DNA of 64,000 nucleotides from Yamagishiella unicocca (lineage: Eukaryota > Chlorophyta > Chlorophyceae > Chlamydomonadales > Volvocaceae): assembly GCA_003116995.1 (NCBI GenBank), contig BDSL01000017.1:1285808-1349807 (forward strand). Direction: 5' to 3'. The notes under the pieces are model-generated. The model was given only the letters and a program-made list of their open reading frames with translations, did no database searches and was not told the DNA's origin. The number at the start of each line of letters is the position of its first letter. Positions within the stretch are counted from its first letter, which is position 1. Positions 1 through 12,600 of the stretch are shown piece by piece. The translations under genes were made by a program, and so were the position numbers.

Positions 1-77
1 TGCCTGCCCGGGCCAACCCGATGAACTCGTCGCCTTCCCCTCTTCCCCCCCCCTCCTGCAGCCGGTGATGACGTCAG

Positions 78-3000
78 CCGCCTCCTCACCTCCCCCTCCG
101 TCCCCGGCCTCACCACACACCTCCGACCCCACCCGCCGACTTCCCCCCGGTGTCGTACTTCGCGCAGGGCACGTCCGTGGTGGGCTGCGCCACCTCGGGC
201 CTTATGGGCGTTGCCCCGGGCGGGCCCTTCGAGCTGGACCCCTCGGAGGCGGCTGGCCGCGGGGGGGCGGGAGTGAGCGTGCTGCTCGGCCGCATGCCTG
301 GATGCCGGGTTCGTGTCTTCTGCAACCTGCCGCCGGTAGGTGGCGCTGGGGCTGGAGGGGGCTGGAGGGGGGCGGAGGGGGTGGAGTGAGTGGGCGGGGC
401 GGTGGGCGTTGGGCGCGAGGTATCGTGGGGACTGACGGGGGCGAAGTAATGGGAGCCCAGTGGAGGAGGCCGTTAAGGAGGCCGTTAAGGAGGCGGTTGA
501 GGAGGCCATTAAAGAAGCCGGGCAAGGCGAAGAGCAAGGCGAGGGGCAGGGCTGAGCGGACGGGGTCAGGTCTCCAGCGGTCTCCAGCTGGTTGCTGGTT
601 TGGGCGCTTCGTGCATGCAGGGGGGAGTGGAGGTGCTGGCAGCTTGATACCTCCGCACATCACCACCAAAACCACCATGTCCTCCGCCCCACACAGACTG
701 GCCCCACCAGCCCTGTCAAACGGGGGGGTGCGGCTGCCAAGGCCGGCGGCCTCCCAGCCCTGGCCAACACCGCCGTACGCAGCTGGCTGCTAAGGGAGGA
801 TACTCGGGGGACAGCGGCGGCGGCGGCGAGTGGGGCGGGGGGCGGGGGGGGCGGCGGCAACGTGGCATCCCCTAGCGGCGGCCCTGCTGGCTGCGGCGAC
901 TCCTCCGCTGTCTCCGCCGGCGAGTTGGGTCTCCAGTCCGTGTGGCTGCTGATGGCTGGCAGCAACGCCGCCTGCAACCTGCTCAACGGCGGAGGGGGGC
1001 TGCTGCACTGGATGCAGGCGGACGAGGAGGTGGGTGTATGTGTGTGGGGGGGGGGGGGTACGAAAAGAACCGGTTACTCGACGTGGGAAGTGTAGCTGGT
1101 GCAAAGGCTTCGCACAGCTGGACGCGCGCGCGCATGCTGCTGGACTTGGGTTGACTGTCGAAGAAGCTGACTCGTCGGCGGCCGGTTGCGGGAAGAGGGA
1201 CAAACCAAGGTGCAATAAGTGTGTGGAGCTAGCGTAAAACGGAGAAGAAAGGGGGTGGCGAATGGGGACATGGTGATGTGGGATGGAATGATGCCTGGCG
1301 ACGTCCCAGCCCAGACCGGATAGAGGACGTTACCTTGGAAAGGAGGTACGGTACTGATTCGCACCCGCGTGCGTCCGTTGCCGGCGTGTGGCTTGAACCG
1401 CGCCGCCTTACTCGGGAGAAACATCGGTGGCGACACGAACCACATCCTCAAGCTAGCAGTCGCTGAACATACGTACAAAACGTACGACAGGAAACCCGTA
1501 GGTCAGCACTGAAATGTTAAACCCGGGCTTGGGGGTAGGAGGCGGAGGGGGGGAGGGGGGAGGAGGCGGAGGGGGGAGGGGGGGAGGAGGCGGAGGGGGG
1601 AAGGGGGGAAGGAAGCGGAGGGGGGGAGGGCGGTAGGAGGCGGAGGGGGGGAGGGGGGTAGGAGGCGGAGGGGGGGATTCGAGGGAAACCCGTGGGGGGG
1701 AGGGGGGTAGGAGGCGGAGCGGGGAAGGGGGGTAGGAGGCGGAGGGGGGGAGGGCGGTAGGAGGCGGAGGGGGGGAGGGGGGTAGGAGGCGGAGGGGGGA
1801 GGGGGGTAGGAGGCGGAGGGGGGGAGGGGGGTAGGAGGCGGAGGGGGGGAGGGGGGTAGGAGGCGGAGGGGGGGAGGGGGGTAGGAGGCGGAGGGGGGAG
1901 GGCGGTAGGAGGCGGAGGGGGGGAGGGGGGTAGGAGGCGGAGGGGGAGAGGGGGGTCGGAGGCGGAGGGGGGAGGGGGGTAGGAGGCGGAGGGGGGAGGG
2001 GGTAGGAGGCGGAGGGGGGGAGGTTTTCACGGTTCAGCTCCCTGGCTGAGCAGGGCGTTGCGGCTGCCAGTCGCCCTTAGCATGTGTGACCTAGGTAGAG
2101 AGCGGGAGAACTAGGTCCTTGTAATAAGCAGGCCTGACACCTCATGTGTTATTATTGAAGGTCTAATTATGGTAGTCCTAGCAGGTTTCCTAACTAGTGC
2201 CGACCCACGGGTTTCTTCTCACTCTCCCCACCACCTGAGCCCCCCTCACCCTGCCCGACCTTGACGCCTTCTTCCCTGCCCTGCTCCGCCCCGCTCTCCC
2301 CTCAGGCCCGGCCGGTCATCGCGGGCGGTGTGTCCTCGGGGCGCGGCGACCTGTTCTTCCACCCCGGCCGCGGGCCGCCCAGCTCGGGGCCGGGGGGCAG
2401 TGGGCCCCCGGGGGCAGAGGTGGAGTGGAGCCCGGCCATGAAGGGCCTCCAGTACGTTGGGTTGGCCGTCATGGCGACCAGGGGAAGTGCAGGAGGGGGG
2501 GACAGCGCCGCTTCTGAGGTGGCGGTTCCGGAGCTGGTTCTGGAACCGGCGACGGCGGTGGCGGCAGCGGCGGCGGCTGTGGGCGGCGTTCATCGGCAAC
2601 AGCAGCAGCAGCATGACGATGAGAAGGGTGGCGGCAGGGGGTTTTCGGAGCCGCCTCAGCCGGCGGTGAGGGCGTGCGCGCTGTCGCTGCGCGGCTGCTC
2701 GGGGCTGCCGGGGCAGAGGGTGTTCGAGCGGGTGGCGCTGGCGAGGGAGGCGCTGGGGCGGCGGAGGGAAGGCGAGCGCGGCGAGGGCGGCGAGGGCGAG
2801 CAGGAGGAGGAGGACAGCGAGGAGGACGAGGGCGAGCTGGTGACGGTGTCGGGTGAGGCAGGCAGCCGGGGGGGCGGGAGGGCTGTTGGAGGGCGGGGAG
2901 GGGGTAAGGCGGCAGTTGTTGGTGGCCCATGGGTTGGTGGAAGTAGGTAGGGCATGGTGTTGGTTGCTGCCTGGTGGGTAGGTGGGGGGCGGGACGTGGC

Positions 3001-5420
3001 GGGCGGCGCAGTAGTGCTGACCCATTGCTGTCTCACCTTCTGCTGCCCGTCGCTTAACCCCTGGCCCTCCTCCGCCCCCTCTGCCCCCCTCCGTCCCCAG
3101 GCGGCATGTCCGGGGGCTCTGGACCCAGCTGCCTGGTGGACGAGCTCAAGGCGGTCGTGCAGAAGACCCGCTCCATGCCGTACTTGGCGGTGTGGCTGGC
3201 GAGGCGGGGTGACGCCTCCCTGCACTGCGGCCTCAACGTGGAGGTGGGTGGCACACGATACCCGCTGGGCTACCACCTCCACGTGTTAAGCCCAGCGTGG
3301 GGTTGCAGAAAAGAAGCAGCTACTCGACGTGGGAATCGCCCAGCGTGGGGGGGAGAGGGGGTAACGAGGAGTTGCAGTACAGCGACATGGGAGGACACCG
3401 CTTGCTCACCTCGCAAGCCTCGTGATGGGCGGAGCCCCACCTTACGTAATCCCGGCGGCCTGCTCACGTGATGCCGTGCCACCACGGCCCTCCCGTGCCC
3501 TCTCCCCTCCCCCAAACCCCCTCCCCTCCCCCAAACCCCTCCCCTGCCCCAAACCCCCTCCCATTCACCCCCTCCACTCCCCCCGGCGCAGGCCTTCACC
3601 TCCGGCAAGCTGGTGATGGGGCACATTGAGCCGCAGCTGCTGGCCCTGTACGGCATCATCGCCTTTCGTACGGACGACATTGCGGCGCTGGAGGCCATCA
3701 CCTCCGGTGCCGGCGTGGACGGTGCGGCGGTGGTGTGCTGCCAGCTGGCGGACATCACACCCGAGGTGCATGAGCTGATCCAACCCGCCTCACCCCGCCT
3801 CACCCCGCCTCACCCCGCCTCACCCCGCCTCACCCCGCCTCACCCCGCCTCACCCCGCCTCACCCCGCCTCACCCCGCCTCACCCCGCCTCACCCCGCCT
3901 CACCCCGCCTCGCCCCGCCCGACCCCACCACCACCACCACCATCACCACCTGGGGGCTGCCTCTGCATCCTCCCTCAACTTCCGTAACCCACCCCAACCA
4001 CCCCAAACTCCAACCGCCGCCGTTCCAGGGCTGCCGCCTGCACTTGTGCGCCGAGCTGCCGGTGCTCCGCTCCGTTTGCTCGTCCTACCCGCTGCTGCCT
4101 GGCGGCCGACCCGACCCGCGCTCCTGGGAGGGCTACTCGGTGGTACGGCGCGCGGCGCTGCGGGCGGGAGCCCGCGCGGGTCCGGTGGCCATGGCTGTGT
4201 TTTCGTGCACGGGCCGAGGCCGGGCCATATTTGGGGAGGCCAGCCCGGAGTGTGAGGCGCGCATCGCGGACGAGGTGGGCTCCAGGGAGGGGTGTGCCAT
4301 AAAGACCGGTTACACGACATGGGAAGGGGGGGGAGGGAAAACCGTGGGGACGGTGTTTCGAAGGAAAATTGGAACGTGCCGGCGGGGTGGGGTTTTGAAG
4401 CCCAGGGTTGAGGGCTCGGGGCGGCCGGGGGGTGGTTGGGAAGGGCCGGCGGGCAGGTAGGGGTGCATGACGGCCGAAGCGAGCGAGCTAGAGCCTGTAG
4501 TGGTTGGCGGTTGCGGTCGGGTTTAGGAGGTGTGCGGGCTGGGCCGTCTTGGCGCAGCGGCGCCTGCAGACAATAACCTTTGTCGCCTTGCGGGGCACGA
4601 AGGGTGTGCCACACCCCCACCCAGCACCCCCGTCCGTCGGGGTCCGTCGCGTAAACCGGGTCTTTGTGCCACCCCCATGCACCCGCAAACACCCACCCAC
4701 ACCTGTTCTTCGTGCAGGGGTTTTGCTCGCAACCCACCCACACAAACACGCACACCCCCATCCCACCACCCACTCCCGCCGCCCATTCCCACCTCATCAA
4801 AACTCCGTACGTCGACCACGACCTCACCGTCCTCGGCCCTCCTGCCCGCCAGCCCGCCCAGCTGCCTACCTCCCTTGCCAATGTCCGCCCCCCCCCCTCC
4901 CCCCCTTCCCCCCCTTCCCCTCTCCCCCCTCCCCCCTCTCCCCTCTCCCCCCCTTCCCCCCTCCCCCCCTTCCCCCCCTCCCCCCCTCCCCCCTCTCCCC
5001 TCTCCCCCCCTTCCCCCCCTCCCCCCCTTCCCCCCCTCCCCCCTTCCCCCCTCCCCCCTCCCCCCCCTCCCCCCCTTCCCCCCTCCCCCCTCTCCCCTCC
5101 AGGTGCTCCAGCAGGGTGTGCCCTTCGTGGGCGCCTACTGCGATGGCGAGCTGGGGCCCTTCGTACGACACAGCTACGCGGGCTGGTTCTTCAACCCGCT
5201 CTGCGTGCAGCCGCCGGGTACGGCAGCTGGGGGGGTTGCGAGCGTGCAGCGCGAGCAGGGGGCTGGTGGTGCTGGTGCTGCTGGTGGTGCTGCTGTGGCG
5301 GCTGCCGGCGGGGTTCCGGGCGGCGCTGTGCGGCAGATGGTGGTGGCGGGGGGCCGCGTGTTGTCGCTGGACCGAACGCAGATGCAGGGCTACACCTCGG
5401 TGTATGCCGCGATGGGCTGA
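78..5420 (+). CDS. FIST-domain protein (FBXO22-like), 5' end outside window
   Basis: Seven exons are visible: ~78-335, 697-1029, 2306-2852, 3101-3243, 3592-3765, 4029-4274 and 5103-5420 (TGA). Each joins the next in phase (0,0,1,0,0,0) at GT-AG sites. FIST-type motifs are seen in order: a GTSVVGCATSG glycine-rich segment (FIST_N-like), an ARPVIAGGVSSGRGDLFF segment, AVFSCTGRGRAIFGE, and VPFVGAYCDGELGP, the cysteine/GRG and GE(L/I)GP signatures of FIST_C. FIST domains are sensory or ligand-binding modules. In FBXO22 they follow an F-box and recruit substrates to an SCF ubiquitin ligase. An F-box would lie upstream of base 1, so that role is inference. Exon 3 has an acidic low-complexity insert and exon 2 a glycine run, both common in GC-rich algae. 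The first exon's start is uncertain; an acceptor at 75-77 or 165-167 would fit. Confidence 0.8.
1062..1465 (+). repeat. ~400-bp intronic interspersed element, copy 1
   Basis: This copy lies in FIST intron 2, beginning about 30 bp after the 5' splice site. It opens with the core ACCGGTTACTCGACGTGGGA. It matches 28007-28410 nearly end to end, including the block GTGCAATAAGTGTGTGGAGC and a shared tail near GGCGTGTGGCTTGAACCGCG. No ORF or clear terminal inverted repeat was seen, so it is a non-autonomous element of unknown class. Confidence 0.7.
1523..2024 (+). repeat. G-rich minisatellite (~24-bp unit) in FIST intron 2
   Basis: About 20 imperfect copies of a unit built on TAGGAGGCGGAGGGGGGAG occupy most of 500 bp. 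The G-rich strand is the coding strand, so the pre-mRNA would be G-rich with many GGGG runs able to form quadruplexes. Any ORF across it reads proline-rich on the other strand and is an artefact of composition. Confidence 0.9.
3781..3915 (+). repeat. Decamer tandem repeat (CACCCCGCCT)n in FIST intron 5
   Basis: About 13 almost perfect copies of the 10-bp unit lie directly after the 5' splice site region of the intron that follows the exon ending at 3765. A (CCA/CAC) run and a normal acceptor at 4027-4028 follow. Confidence 0.9.
4885..5102 (+). repeat. Long C/T tract ahead of the last FIST exon
   Basis: Roughly 215 bp of almost pure CCCCCTTCC/CCCTCTCC end in CTCTCCCCTCCAG at the acceptor before the exon at 5103. 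It is an extreme polypyrimidine tract, likely grown by slippage, within the intron 4275-5102. Confidence 0.85.
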
Positions 5421-5746
5421 AGGGGGCGGGCGCGGGGGGGGGCGAGCAAGCTCGTGGAAGCAGAGCGGTTGCGGGCGCGGGGGAATGACCCAGGGTGTGT
5501 GTGGACAGCTGCGCTGTCGTACACCCCCCCGCCCCGCTATGTCGTGTATCCGGGTCTTCTTGACAGCTCTCGACCCCCCCCCGCGGAACGGGTCTTTTGC
5601 ACGACACGAGGTGTTTCAGTCCCATTTTTGTTTTTTGTTTTGGTTCCTTTTTTGGTTGCTTAGGTGGTCGCTTGGTTGCTTAGTTGGTTGCTTGTTTTGT
5701 TTAGTGGGCGTAATACAGACCAGCTTAGCGAAATTCGTGAGCAACC

Positions 5747-5751
5747 TGTAA
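5747..5751 (+). terminator. TGTAA poly(A) signal for the FIST gene
   Basis: TGTAA, the usual volvocine poly(A) signal, occurs 327 bp after the stop at 5420, a normal 3' UTR length for these algae. The assignment is by position only. Confidence 0.5.
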
Positions 5752-6279
5752 GCAACGGAGCACCCTCTGGTTCACGACGGTCGCGTCTGAGGCCAAGGAA
5801 CTTCAGTAGCTCGCCCAAAGGCTCCGTGCTAACAGCACCACACAGCCAAAAGTGGGCGCACTGCACGTCTTGGGTCCAGGGTCACAAGTTCAGCTCTGAC
5901 ACAGGCCCCACCACCAGACGGTCTCCGTTCGCCACCCCCGCCGTCGACCGCACCATCTACCCCCGCCTGCCGCCCAGCGCCCTGCCCCTCATCTACGTCG
6001 CCGCAAGCACCCGGCCCTCCTGGCCGGTCCGCATGCCTACAACCACATCCTTAACGCAAGACGCTAAACATCACCAAAATTGCAACTAATAACGACACAG
6101 ATGGCCCCCAAAACACCGTCGCTCGCATCCTTTCCCCACCCCCACCCCCAACCCCACTTCTGTTTCAAACGGTTTTTCGGACATCCACGGCTTTCCCTCG
6201 AACCCCCACCCCCACCCCCTCTTCCTCGAAACCCCTCCACCCACCCCGCCCGCCTCGCCGCACCCGCACCACGCGGCAG

Positions 6280-8150
6280 CTACGAACGGCCCTGCGGCAT
6301 ATCGAACCGTACGACCAGTGCCGTGATGTCATCCACGTACGACCCGCCGTACTCCTTGACCCACGCGCGGCGCGACTGCTGCACCACCCTGCTCGCCGCC
6401 TCCGCCGCCGACCCCGCCCCCGCCGCCAGCTCCAGCACCTCCTGGTTGCCCAGCAGGTCCCACACTCCATCTGACGCCAGCACCAGCACCGCCGGGCCAC
6501 TGTCCGGCAGCTTGATGGAGGCCAGGGAGGGGGCGCATGTGACTCCGATCTGGCGGCCGGGCAGGTCACCCATGGCGCGACTCATGGCCAGACCGGGGTA
6601 GGCCTGGGGGGTTGTAGTTGGGGACCCATCAGGCATCGGGGGTTGGTGGCGAGAAGAGCCGGTTTCATGACATAGGAAATGGAGGACACAAAAGGAGGGG
6701 GAGGGGAATGGTAAACAGGGGGGGGAGGGGGAGGGGGAGGGAGGGCCGGGGAGAGGGAGGGTGTTATGGGGTGGGGATCGGCGGCGGCCCGGAGGATGGA
6801 CAGCATTAGCAGGTGGTCGTGGAAGGGGGGTGCAGTACCCCCCTGTGGCTGGGTGGCTGCCGGGGGGTTCCTCCTGTGGCTGGGTGGCTGCCGGGGGGTT
6901 CCTCCTGTGGCTGGGTGGCTGCCGGGGGGTTCCTCCTGTGGCTGGGTGGCTGCCGGGGGGTTCCTCCCGCTCAACCCCGTCATCGCGCGCTGGCGCCGGG
7001 TGTGCCATTGTTGGGGCGGTGACACGGCAGCGAGACGCACGGGGGCCGGACGAGGCGCGTTTGATGAACAGCACCCTTGCAAAGCCCGTAGCGCCCACAC
7101 AGCAACCTCACACCGACGGGTGCAGTCACCCCCCCGCCCGCACACCTCGTTCTTGAACCAAACCCGGAACGGCCCCACCGGCCCCTGCGGGCCCACGCTG
7201 CGAGCCACACGGCCCCCAGCCGCCGCGATCCTCCGGGCCTCTGCCGGCAGCTCCGGCTTGTGGTCGGTGGAGCTCCAGGCCACCCGCCACCCGCCGCCGC
7301 CGCCGCCGCCGCCGTTGCCGCCGCCGCTGCTTCCCGCCCGCTCCGCCGCTGACGTCGCACTTGCCGACGCCGTCCATAACGCCGTGGACGCCTCAGAGGA
7401 CCCCAGGGCTGCTGCGTCGTTTCGCCCCTCCGGCGCTCCCGTCTGGGTGTCTTTCGGCCCCCGCGCGGGCAGCCCCAACACCATCCGCGAGTCCCCCACC
7501 CACGCCGCCGTCAGCTGCCGGCCGTGCACGTGACACATGGCCGCCGTGGTCCCGCTGTTCACCACGTCGATCCCACTGCCCGCCAGCTGCTCGTCCAGTA
7601 ACGTGACCGCCCGCCACAACGCCCGCTGCACTGGCCCGCTGCCGCCGCCGCCGCCGTCGGCTTCCGTTCCCGACGCGGCGGAGGTCGACTGCGGCGGCGG
7701 CACTCGCGACACCACTGCCGTCGACAACGCCGCGCCGCCCTGCGCGCTGCCGCCGCCGCCGCCGAAGACGCTTTTACCGCTGCGGGCTTCGCCTTCGTCC
7801 ACTAGCTGCCCGAGCAGCGTGTACGGCAGATTCTTCCGTACGAAGGCGGAGACCCTGTGGCCCTCCGGTCCGTGTCCGTCCATGACCGCCAGGAGCTGCT
7901 GGCGGTTGCTGAGGAACGTGTCCAGCAGCAGCGCGGAGTCCTGGTTGTGTTCCTTGTAGCCGGGGGCGTAGCCGGTCAGGGACAGCCCGGCGGCGTCGAT
8001 GTGTGGAGGCGGCGGAGGAACAACGGACCGCGCACCGTGCTGGCTGCCGGAATCACCGTCGCCCCCGCCGCCGCCGCCGCTGCTGCTGCGCCTTCGGAAG
8101 CTTTGCTTTGTCGGGGAGAGGCTGCGGCGGGAAAATGGGGGGGGGAGAGG
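6280..8150 (-). CDS. PP2C-family Ser/Thr protein phosphatase
   Basis: Two exons on the minus strand, 8150-7146 and 6603-6280 (TAG), join in phase 0. PP2C motifs appear in order: GYKEHNQDSALLLD (motif with the conserved NQD), AVMDGHGPEGHRV (metal-binding DGHG), GTTAAMCHVHGRQLTAAWVGDSR (GTTA and the GDSR metal site), DHKPELPAEARRIAAAGGRV, then AYPGLAMSRAMGD across the splice, VLASDGVWDLLGNQE (ASDGxWD), and YVDDITALVVRF (DDIT). All the metal-ligand aspartates expected of the family are visible, so it should be an active Mg/Mn-dependent phosphatase. Two Gly/Ala-rich insertions lengthen the core. The 5' end is uncertain: the exon is open up to an acceptor-like TTACAG at 8151-8156 and has no good Met before the core, so at least one upstream exon is needed. 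The gene converges on the FIST gene. Confidence 0.85.
6842..6965 (+). repeat. 31-bp tandem repeat (4 copies) in the PP2C intron
   Basis: Four copies of a 31-bp unit containing CTGTGGCTGGGTGGCTGCCG begin at 6842, 6873, 6904 and 6935, nearly identical to one another. They lie inside the intron 6604-7145. Confidence 0.9.
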
Positions 8151-8259
8151 CTGTAATGGGGGGGAGAGGCTGTTGCGGGCGTGATATTGATCGCAGGGGG
8201 CTGCGCGTCGGGGTTAGTGCCATGTACGGCATACATAGGGCGCAGCAATGGAGTTGCGG

Positions 8260-8673
8260 TTATGCTAGGTGAGCGGAGGGGCATGAGCGCCATGCCGTGG
8301 CACGGTGCACGCAGTGTGCAGCTTGGGGGGGCATACTCGCGGTGGTCGTGTCGCGGGTGGCAGGACTGTACGGCAACGGCACGAGAGGCAGTCCACAGTC
8401 CACGGCACGAGGTGTCGTGCCTGCCACCGGTGGCGAGGTGGCGTACCACGCCTGGATGATGTTGAGGAGCGGGGCCACCGTGAAAGCTTGGCGGGGCACT
8501 CGGGTGGGCTCCTCGACGGGCCCCCTGTCGCGAGTCACGACAGTGGGGATCATGGCTGATTGGTCCTGAACATGAAATGCTAGACGTAAGATGCGCTCGA
8601 AAGGTCCGTCGGAGAAACTCTGCGGGCTCGGAACGCGTTTGTCCGACCCAGCAACAAAAGTCACTTTCGCCAT
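8260..8673 (-). CDS. Candidate upstream exon of the PP2C gene (unproven)
   Basis: An open frame of 137 codons starts at an ATG (MAKVTFVAGSDKR...) just upstream of the PP2C core and on the same strand. Its composition is coding-like (IPTVVTRDRGPVEEPTRVPR, then PLLNIIQAWYATSPP), but no family is recognised. A phase-0 donor is possible (TGC|GTGCACC near 8310) and would join to 8150. It could instead be a separate small gene or chance. Confidence 0.3.
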   Translation of the reverse strand: MAKVTFVAGSDKRVPSPQSFSDGPFERILRLAFHVQDQSAMIPTVVTRDRGPVEEPTRVPRQAFTVAPLLNIIQAWYATSPPVAGTTPRAVDCGLPLVPLPYSPATRDTTTASMPPQAAHCVHRATAWRSCPSAHLA

Positions 8674-9621
8674 GGCTAAAGCGCTCGTGCCAGGTAGCTA
8701 AAACTTTCGTCACGAAGATAGCAATGGATTAGGGACTGAGGTTCATGTTTAGAGCTACCGTCAGATCCGTCACTGTTGTACGGCATTGAATTGTTGTCGT
8801 CGTAATTGCTCTATGCCGTTGTCGACCATTGTTTCGCTAAAATTACAATTTCGTCGCAGCGATGTCGTGCGCCTGTCAATTGAAAGTGGGTCTGCAAGGG
8901 TCTGCAATTGTAGTCACACAAGCCAGGCCTCCTGTCTGATGGCACCTCAACTTGCCCACAATTCTCACTCGGCTGTCAGGCAATCACGGATGGGAGCCTA
9001 GACCGAAGTTACATCATACGATGTTAGCGATGGTCCTTTCGCTGCAGCACAGAGACGGGACTGGCATTTTGCACACTCAGCACACTTGGTATTTCCCCGT
9101 GATAGAAGTGAATGCAATCCTTTTCAACTCTATCCAGTTTGAATTTGCATGTCGTACGCCACAACTCTGCCCATTTAGGCGTTACCCCGAATGCCGCAAC
9201 CTCCCAACCAACTGAGGTATGGAGCCGTTTCCAACACTGGTATTCCAGCCACCAGGGGGCGAGGACAGACGCCGATACTATTGACATTTAACCATCGAAA
9301 GCTTTAACATTGAATCATGCCAAAAGAACGTTTGGACCCCCATCGCTGTACGGCGAATAAGCGTCTTCCGAGAGAAAAGGGTCGCATTTCGCAGATACCC
9401 CTCAAACGGCCGCAGACAGCGCCTGCCTGCCTGCAGCTAACCACAACTTGCGGGTTGGCGAGCGCAGCACGCGGAAGTTGCACAGCCACTGATCAGGACC
9501 AACCCGCCCAATTCAAAAGCAATACCAGTACTTCACGTGGACAACTTACTACGTCAGACGCTGTGGACAATAACGCTGCTCGTAAAGCTGCTCCCACCAG
9601 CACGGCGTCCTACTGCTAGCG
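8674..9621. other. Intergenic: 5' flank of PP2C and 3' flank of the SR gene
   Basis: No gene seen. TTACA (TGTAA on the minus strand) occurs at 8843-8847 and 9009-9013, either of which could end the SR transcript. The sequence is noticeably less GC-rich than the exons. Confidence 0.6.
9009..9013 (-). terminator. TGTAA poly(A) signal, likely for the SR-protein gene
   Basis: TGTAA on the minus strand lies about 610 bp past the SR stop at 9622, a typical algal 3' UTR length. A second one at 8843-8847 is an alternative. Confidence 0.45.
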
Positions 9622-12600
9622 TCAGTCCTCCTCACCGCCATCCTCCTTGCGCTCAGCCTCCTTGTTTCCACCGCCGCTGTCGGCGGCGGGGCTCCGTGAT
9701 CCGCTGCGGGAGCGGCTGCGGGTGCGCGACCTGCTGCGGGAGCGCGACCTGGACTTGGACTTGGCGGCCGGGCTGCGGGAGCGGGAGCGGCTTGGGCTGG
9801 CGCGCTTGGGGGTGCGGGACCTGGACCTGGACCTGGAGGAGGCAACGCAAACCAGGGGAGGAGAGGAGCAGGAAAGCGAGAGGGGGACGGGAGGATCCCG
9901 CCCCAGTTGAGGAGGAGGGCACACGGTCAGCGTGTCACGCAGGTGGTGAGGAGGACGGGCGTTGCGCAGTGTGTCGGGGTGAGGGGGGCACGTGTCAAGA
10001 CCTGGGGGGCTCCGGGTGTCAAGCCACCAGCGCCCCGGCTCCGCTCCCGCTAAGCCACCGTGCCGTACAGCCGCCCCGTTGGGTGCGTCTCCCAGCAGCG
10101 CCACGCGGTCTCCGCTGGCGCCCTCCCAGCGCCAGGGAGGGGGCAGCCCCGGCAGCAAGGCTCCCGCCCGCTAGCTCTCCACGCCGCAGCGGCCCAGCAG
10201 CCCCGTTCGGATCCGTTTGGTGACCGCACACGCGCAGTGAAAGGCGACAAAAGAATGTGACTTGTTCATGGGGGCAGGGAGATTGTGGACAACGCCAGGC
10301 GTAGCGCATGGGCAGCTGGGAAGGGGAGGGGGGCCTTCATCGCAGCACACGTGACCGATTAGCCGCAAATCCAGACTGCACAGGGCGCGCCGGCGCTCGC
10401 TCGCTCGCTCGCCCGCTCCATCATGCTCTCCTCTCAGACCAGCTCACGGCCGACAGCATCCCCATCCGTGCGCTAGGACAGGCCACGATGAGCAAGCCGC
10501 ACGGCGGCGAGCGTCACCAGCAGGGCCCCCTGCGTAGCTGCCCGGCACCCACACCATGCAGCGTAGGGCGGTGCGCGCCCCAAAATGCCTTTACCACCAC
10601 AGCAGCGGCGGCAGCGGCGGCGCCACCAGCAGCAGCGGCAGCTAGCAACAGCCCATGGCCCTGCACTCGGACTGTGCGGCGGCAGGCACCGCGCAGCCCT
10701 CAGGCGAAGCTATCAGGATACAAGTAGTGGTTGCAAGCAACACCGACCCGGTCCTTCCGCGGTGTAATATCGTCTGTATCCCTTCGTAACCGGACCAAAC
10801 AGGGCCGTAAGGCCCCCATGAGGCGCTGCGCCCAGCGAATCCTCCTGACCGCGACCGTGTCCCCCGCAACACACAGGCACACTCACACGCAGCTACCCCG
10901 TGCCGCGTACACCCACCTGCTCCTGCTCCTGCTCCGGGATCTGTCGCGTCCTCGGTCGCGCTCACGCTCGCGGCCGCGGCGGGGGCTGCGGCTCCTGCTC
11001 CTGCCCCTCTCCTCGAGGTCCTCCACCAGGCGCACGTAGTGGCCCTTGTCGAACGGGTTGGCGAACTCGCTGTCGTCAAGCTGAGGGGGTGGTAGGGGAA
11101 ACCGGTTGGCACGACCTAGTAAACCGAGAAGGAAGTGTGTTCGGACACGTGTTCGAGAAGAGTTTAGGAGACGCTGTTTCCCCCAGCTGAGGGATGGGAT
11201 GGGGCCGGGGCACGCGTATGAGGTGAAGTATAGCAGAGGCTAGGACACGACGAGTGTGGAACGTCTATATGAATGTGAGGGGTGTGACGGGGCGCCGGGG
11301 GTGGTGAAATGGGATCCCACGCTCGAGTTTCGCCACCCTCGCTCGGCCGGCAACAGCAGGAGTACTTGTGGATATAATACTATTTGGAGGGAGGCGGTTC
11401 TGTTGCATTACGCCCGAACTCTTCAGCTGTTGCTAGGCCGCAGGTACTCTGGCGAGTATTAATGACCCCCTTACGGGCGGGGAGCCGCAGGAGTATGCAC
11501 GTACGGTCATACGGCGGCTGCACACGCTACCTGATGCCCATCCTCGCCACGGCGAAGGCACCATGCATGCCCTCCCCCAACCTGCATCCCGCGATATCCG
11601 CCCCGCACCTCCCCGTGCACCGCAGCACCCGTGCGACCATCCTCTTCACTATTTTTATCTCCGTAGCCGCGGTACACCGCCGTACGCCGCGGCGCCCTAC
11701 CATCCTATGCGTGCATGCGGCATGCGCTCCCCCGCCTCCCCCTCTGTCGCCGCGCCGCCGGGACTTGTTCGCTCCTTTGGCCCCTGCCCACCCATTCAGG
11801 TTCCGGATGCATGTGATGACGCCCGCCGGCGCCCCCTGCCCGCATGTTTCGCGCCGACCGCCATCACCGCCCGCTCTGGGGCCTGGCCAGATGCGTTCGA
11901 TGGCTGGGTGGGGATGACTCATTGCTAGCGAATTGCCTGTCCATTGCGTTCTTGTCTGCGGACATGTGGGTGTTCGTCTGGGCTCTCACGGCCCCCACGG
12001 CGGCGCGGCGCGACTTCGGCATACTGCCACGGGCGCTGGCTGGCCCTGTCCGGAACTTTACTTCTTCATCCACAAAACCCAGGTATGTAATCGGGCGGGT
12101 CGGTGCGTGACCGTGTTTCGCTATCCCATGTCCAGCCGCCAATCCGCCAACCCGGTCCTTTTATTTGCGCTTAACACGCTACCGCACAATAGTCTATTTC
12201 TTTTCCTTTAACAGGCCGCCGACCAGCCACTTCCGCAAGTTTCTCGGCAGTCAATCCAAGCCTACGCGCCAACTACACTTCCCACGTCGGGTAACCGGGT
12301 CTTTTTGCAACTACCCTCCACCCTTGGGTACGCGGCGCCAACCACTGCGCCTCCCCCCAACCCGCGCCCGGCCACGCACCTTGCGCAGCACCGCCCGCAT
12401 GTCGTCCCTGGACTCGAACTCCACCACCCCGACCACGTTGTCGCGATGGTCCTTGAAGACCTCCGTGTACAGGGGCTTGCACACGCGGCGAACAAAGTCC
12501 TGCGCGGAGCAAACAACACGGCATGACGACACGGGAAGACCTTAGTCCTATGGATGCCCCCTGCTGGTTCAAGCGCGATACGCAACTGCACCCATGTTAT

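Noticed and set aside
1503..2030. Proline-rich 175-codon ORF on the minus strand
   Set aside because: It is the complement of the G-rich minisatellite within a FIST intron.
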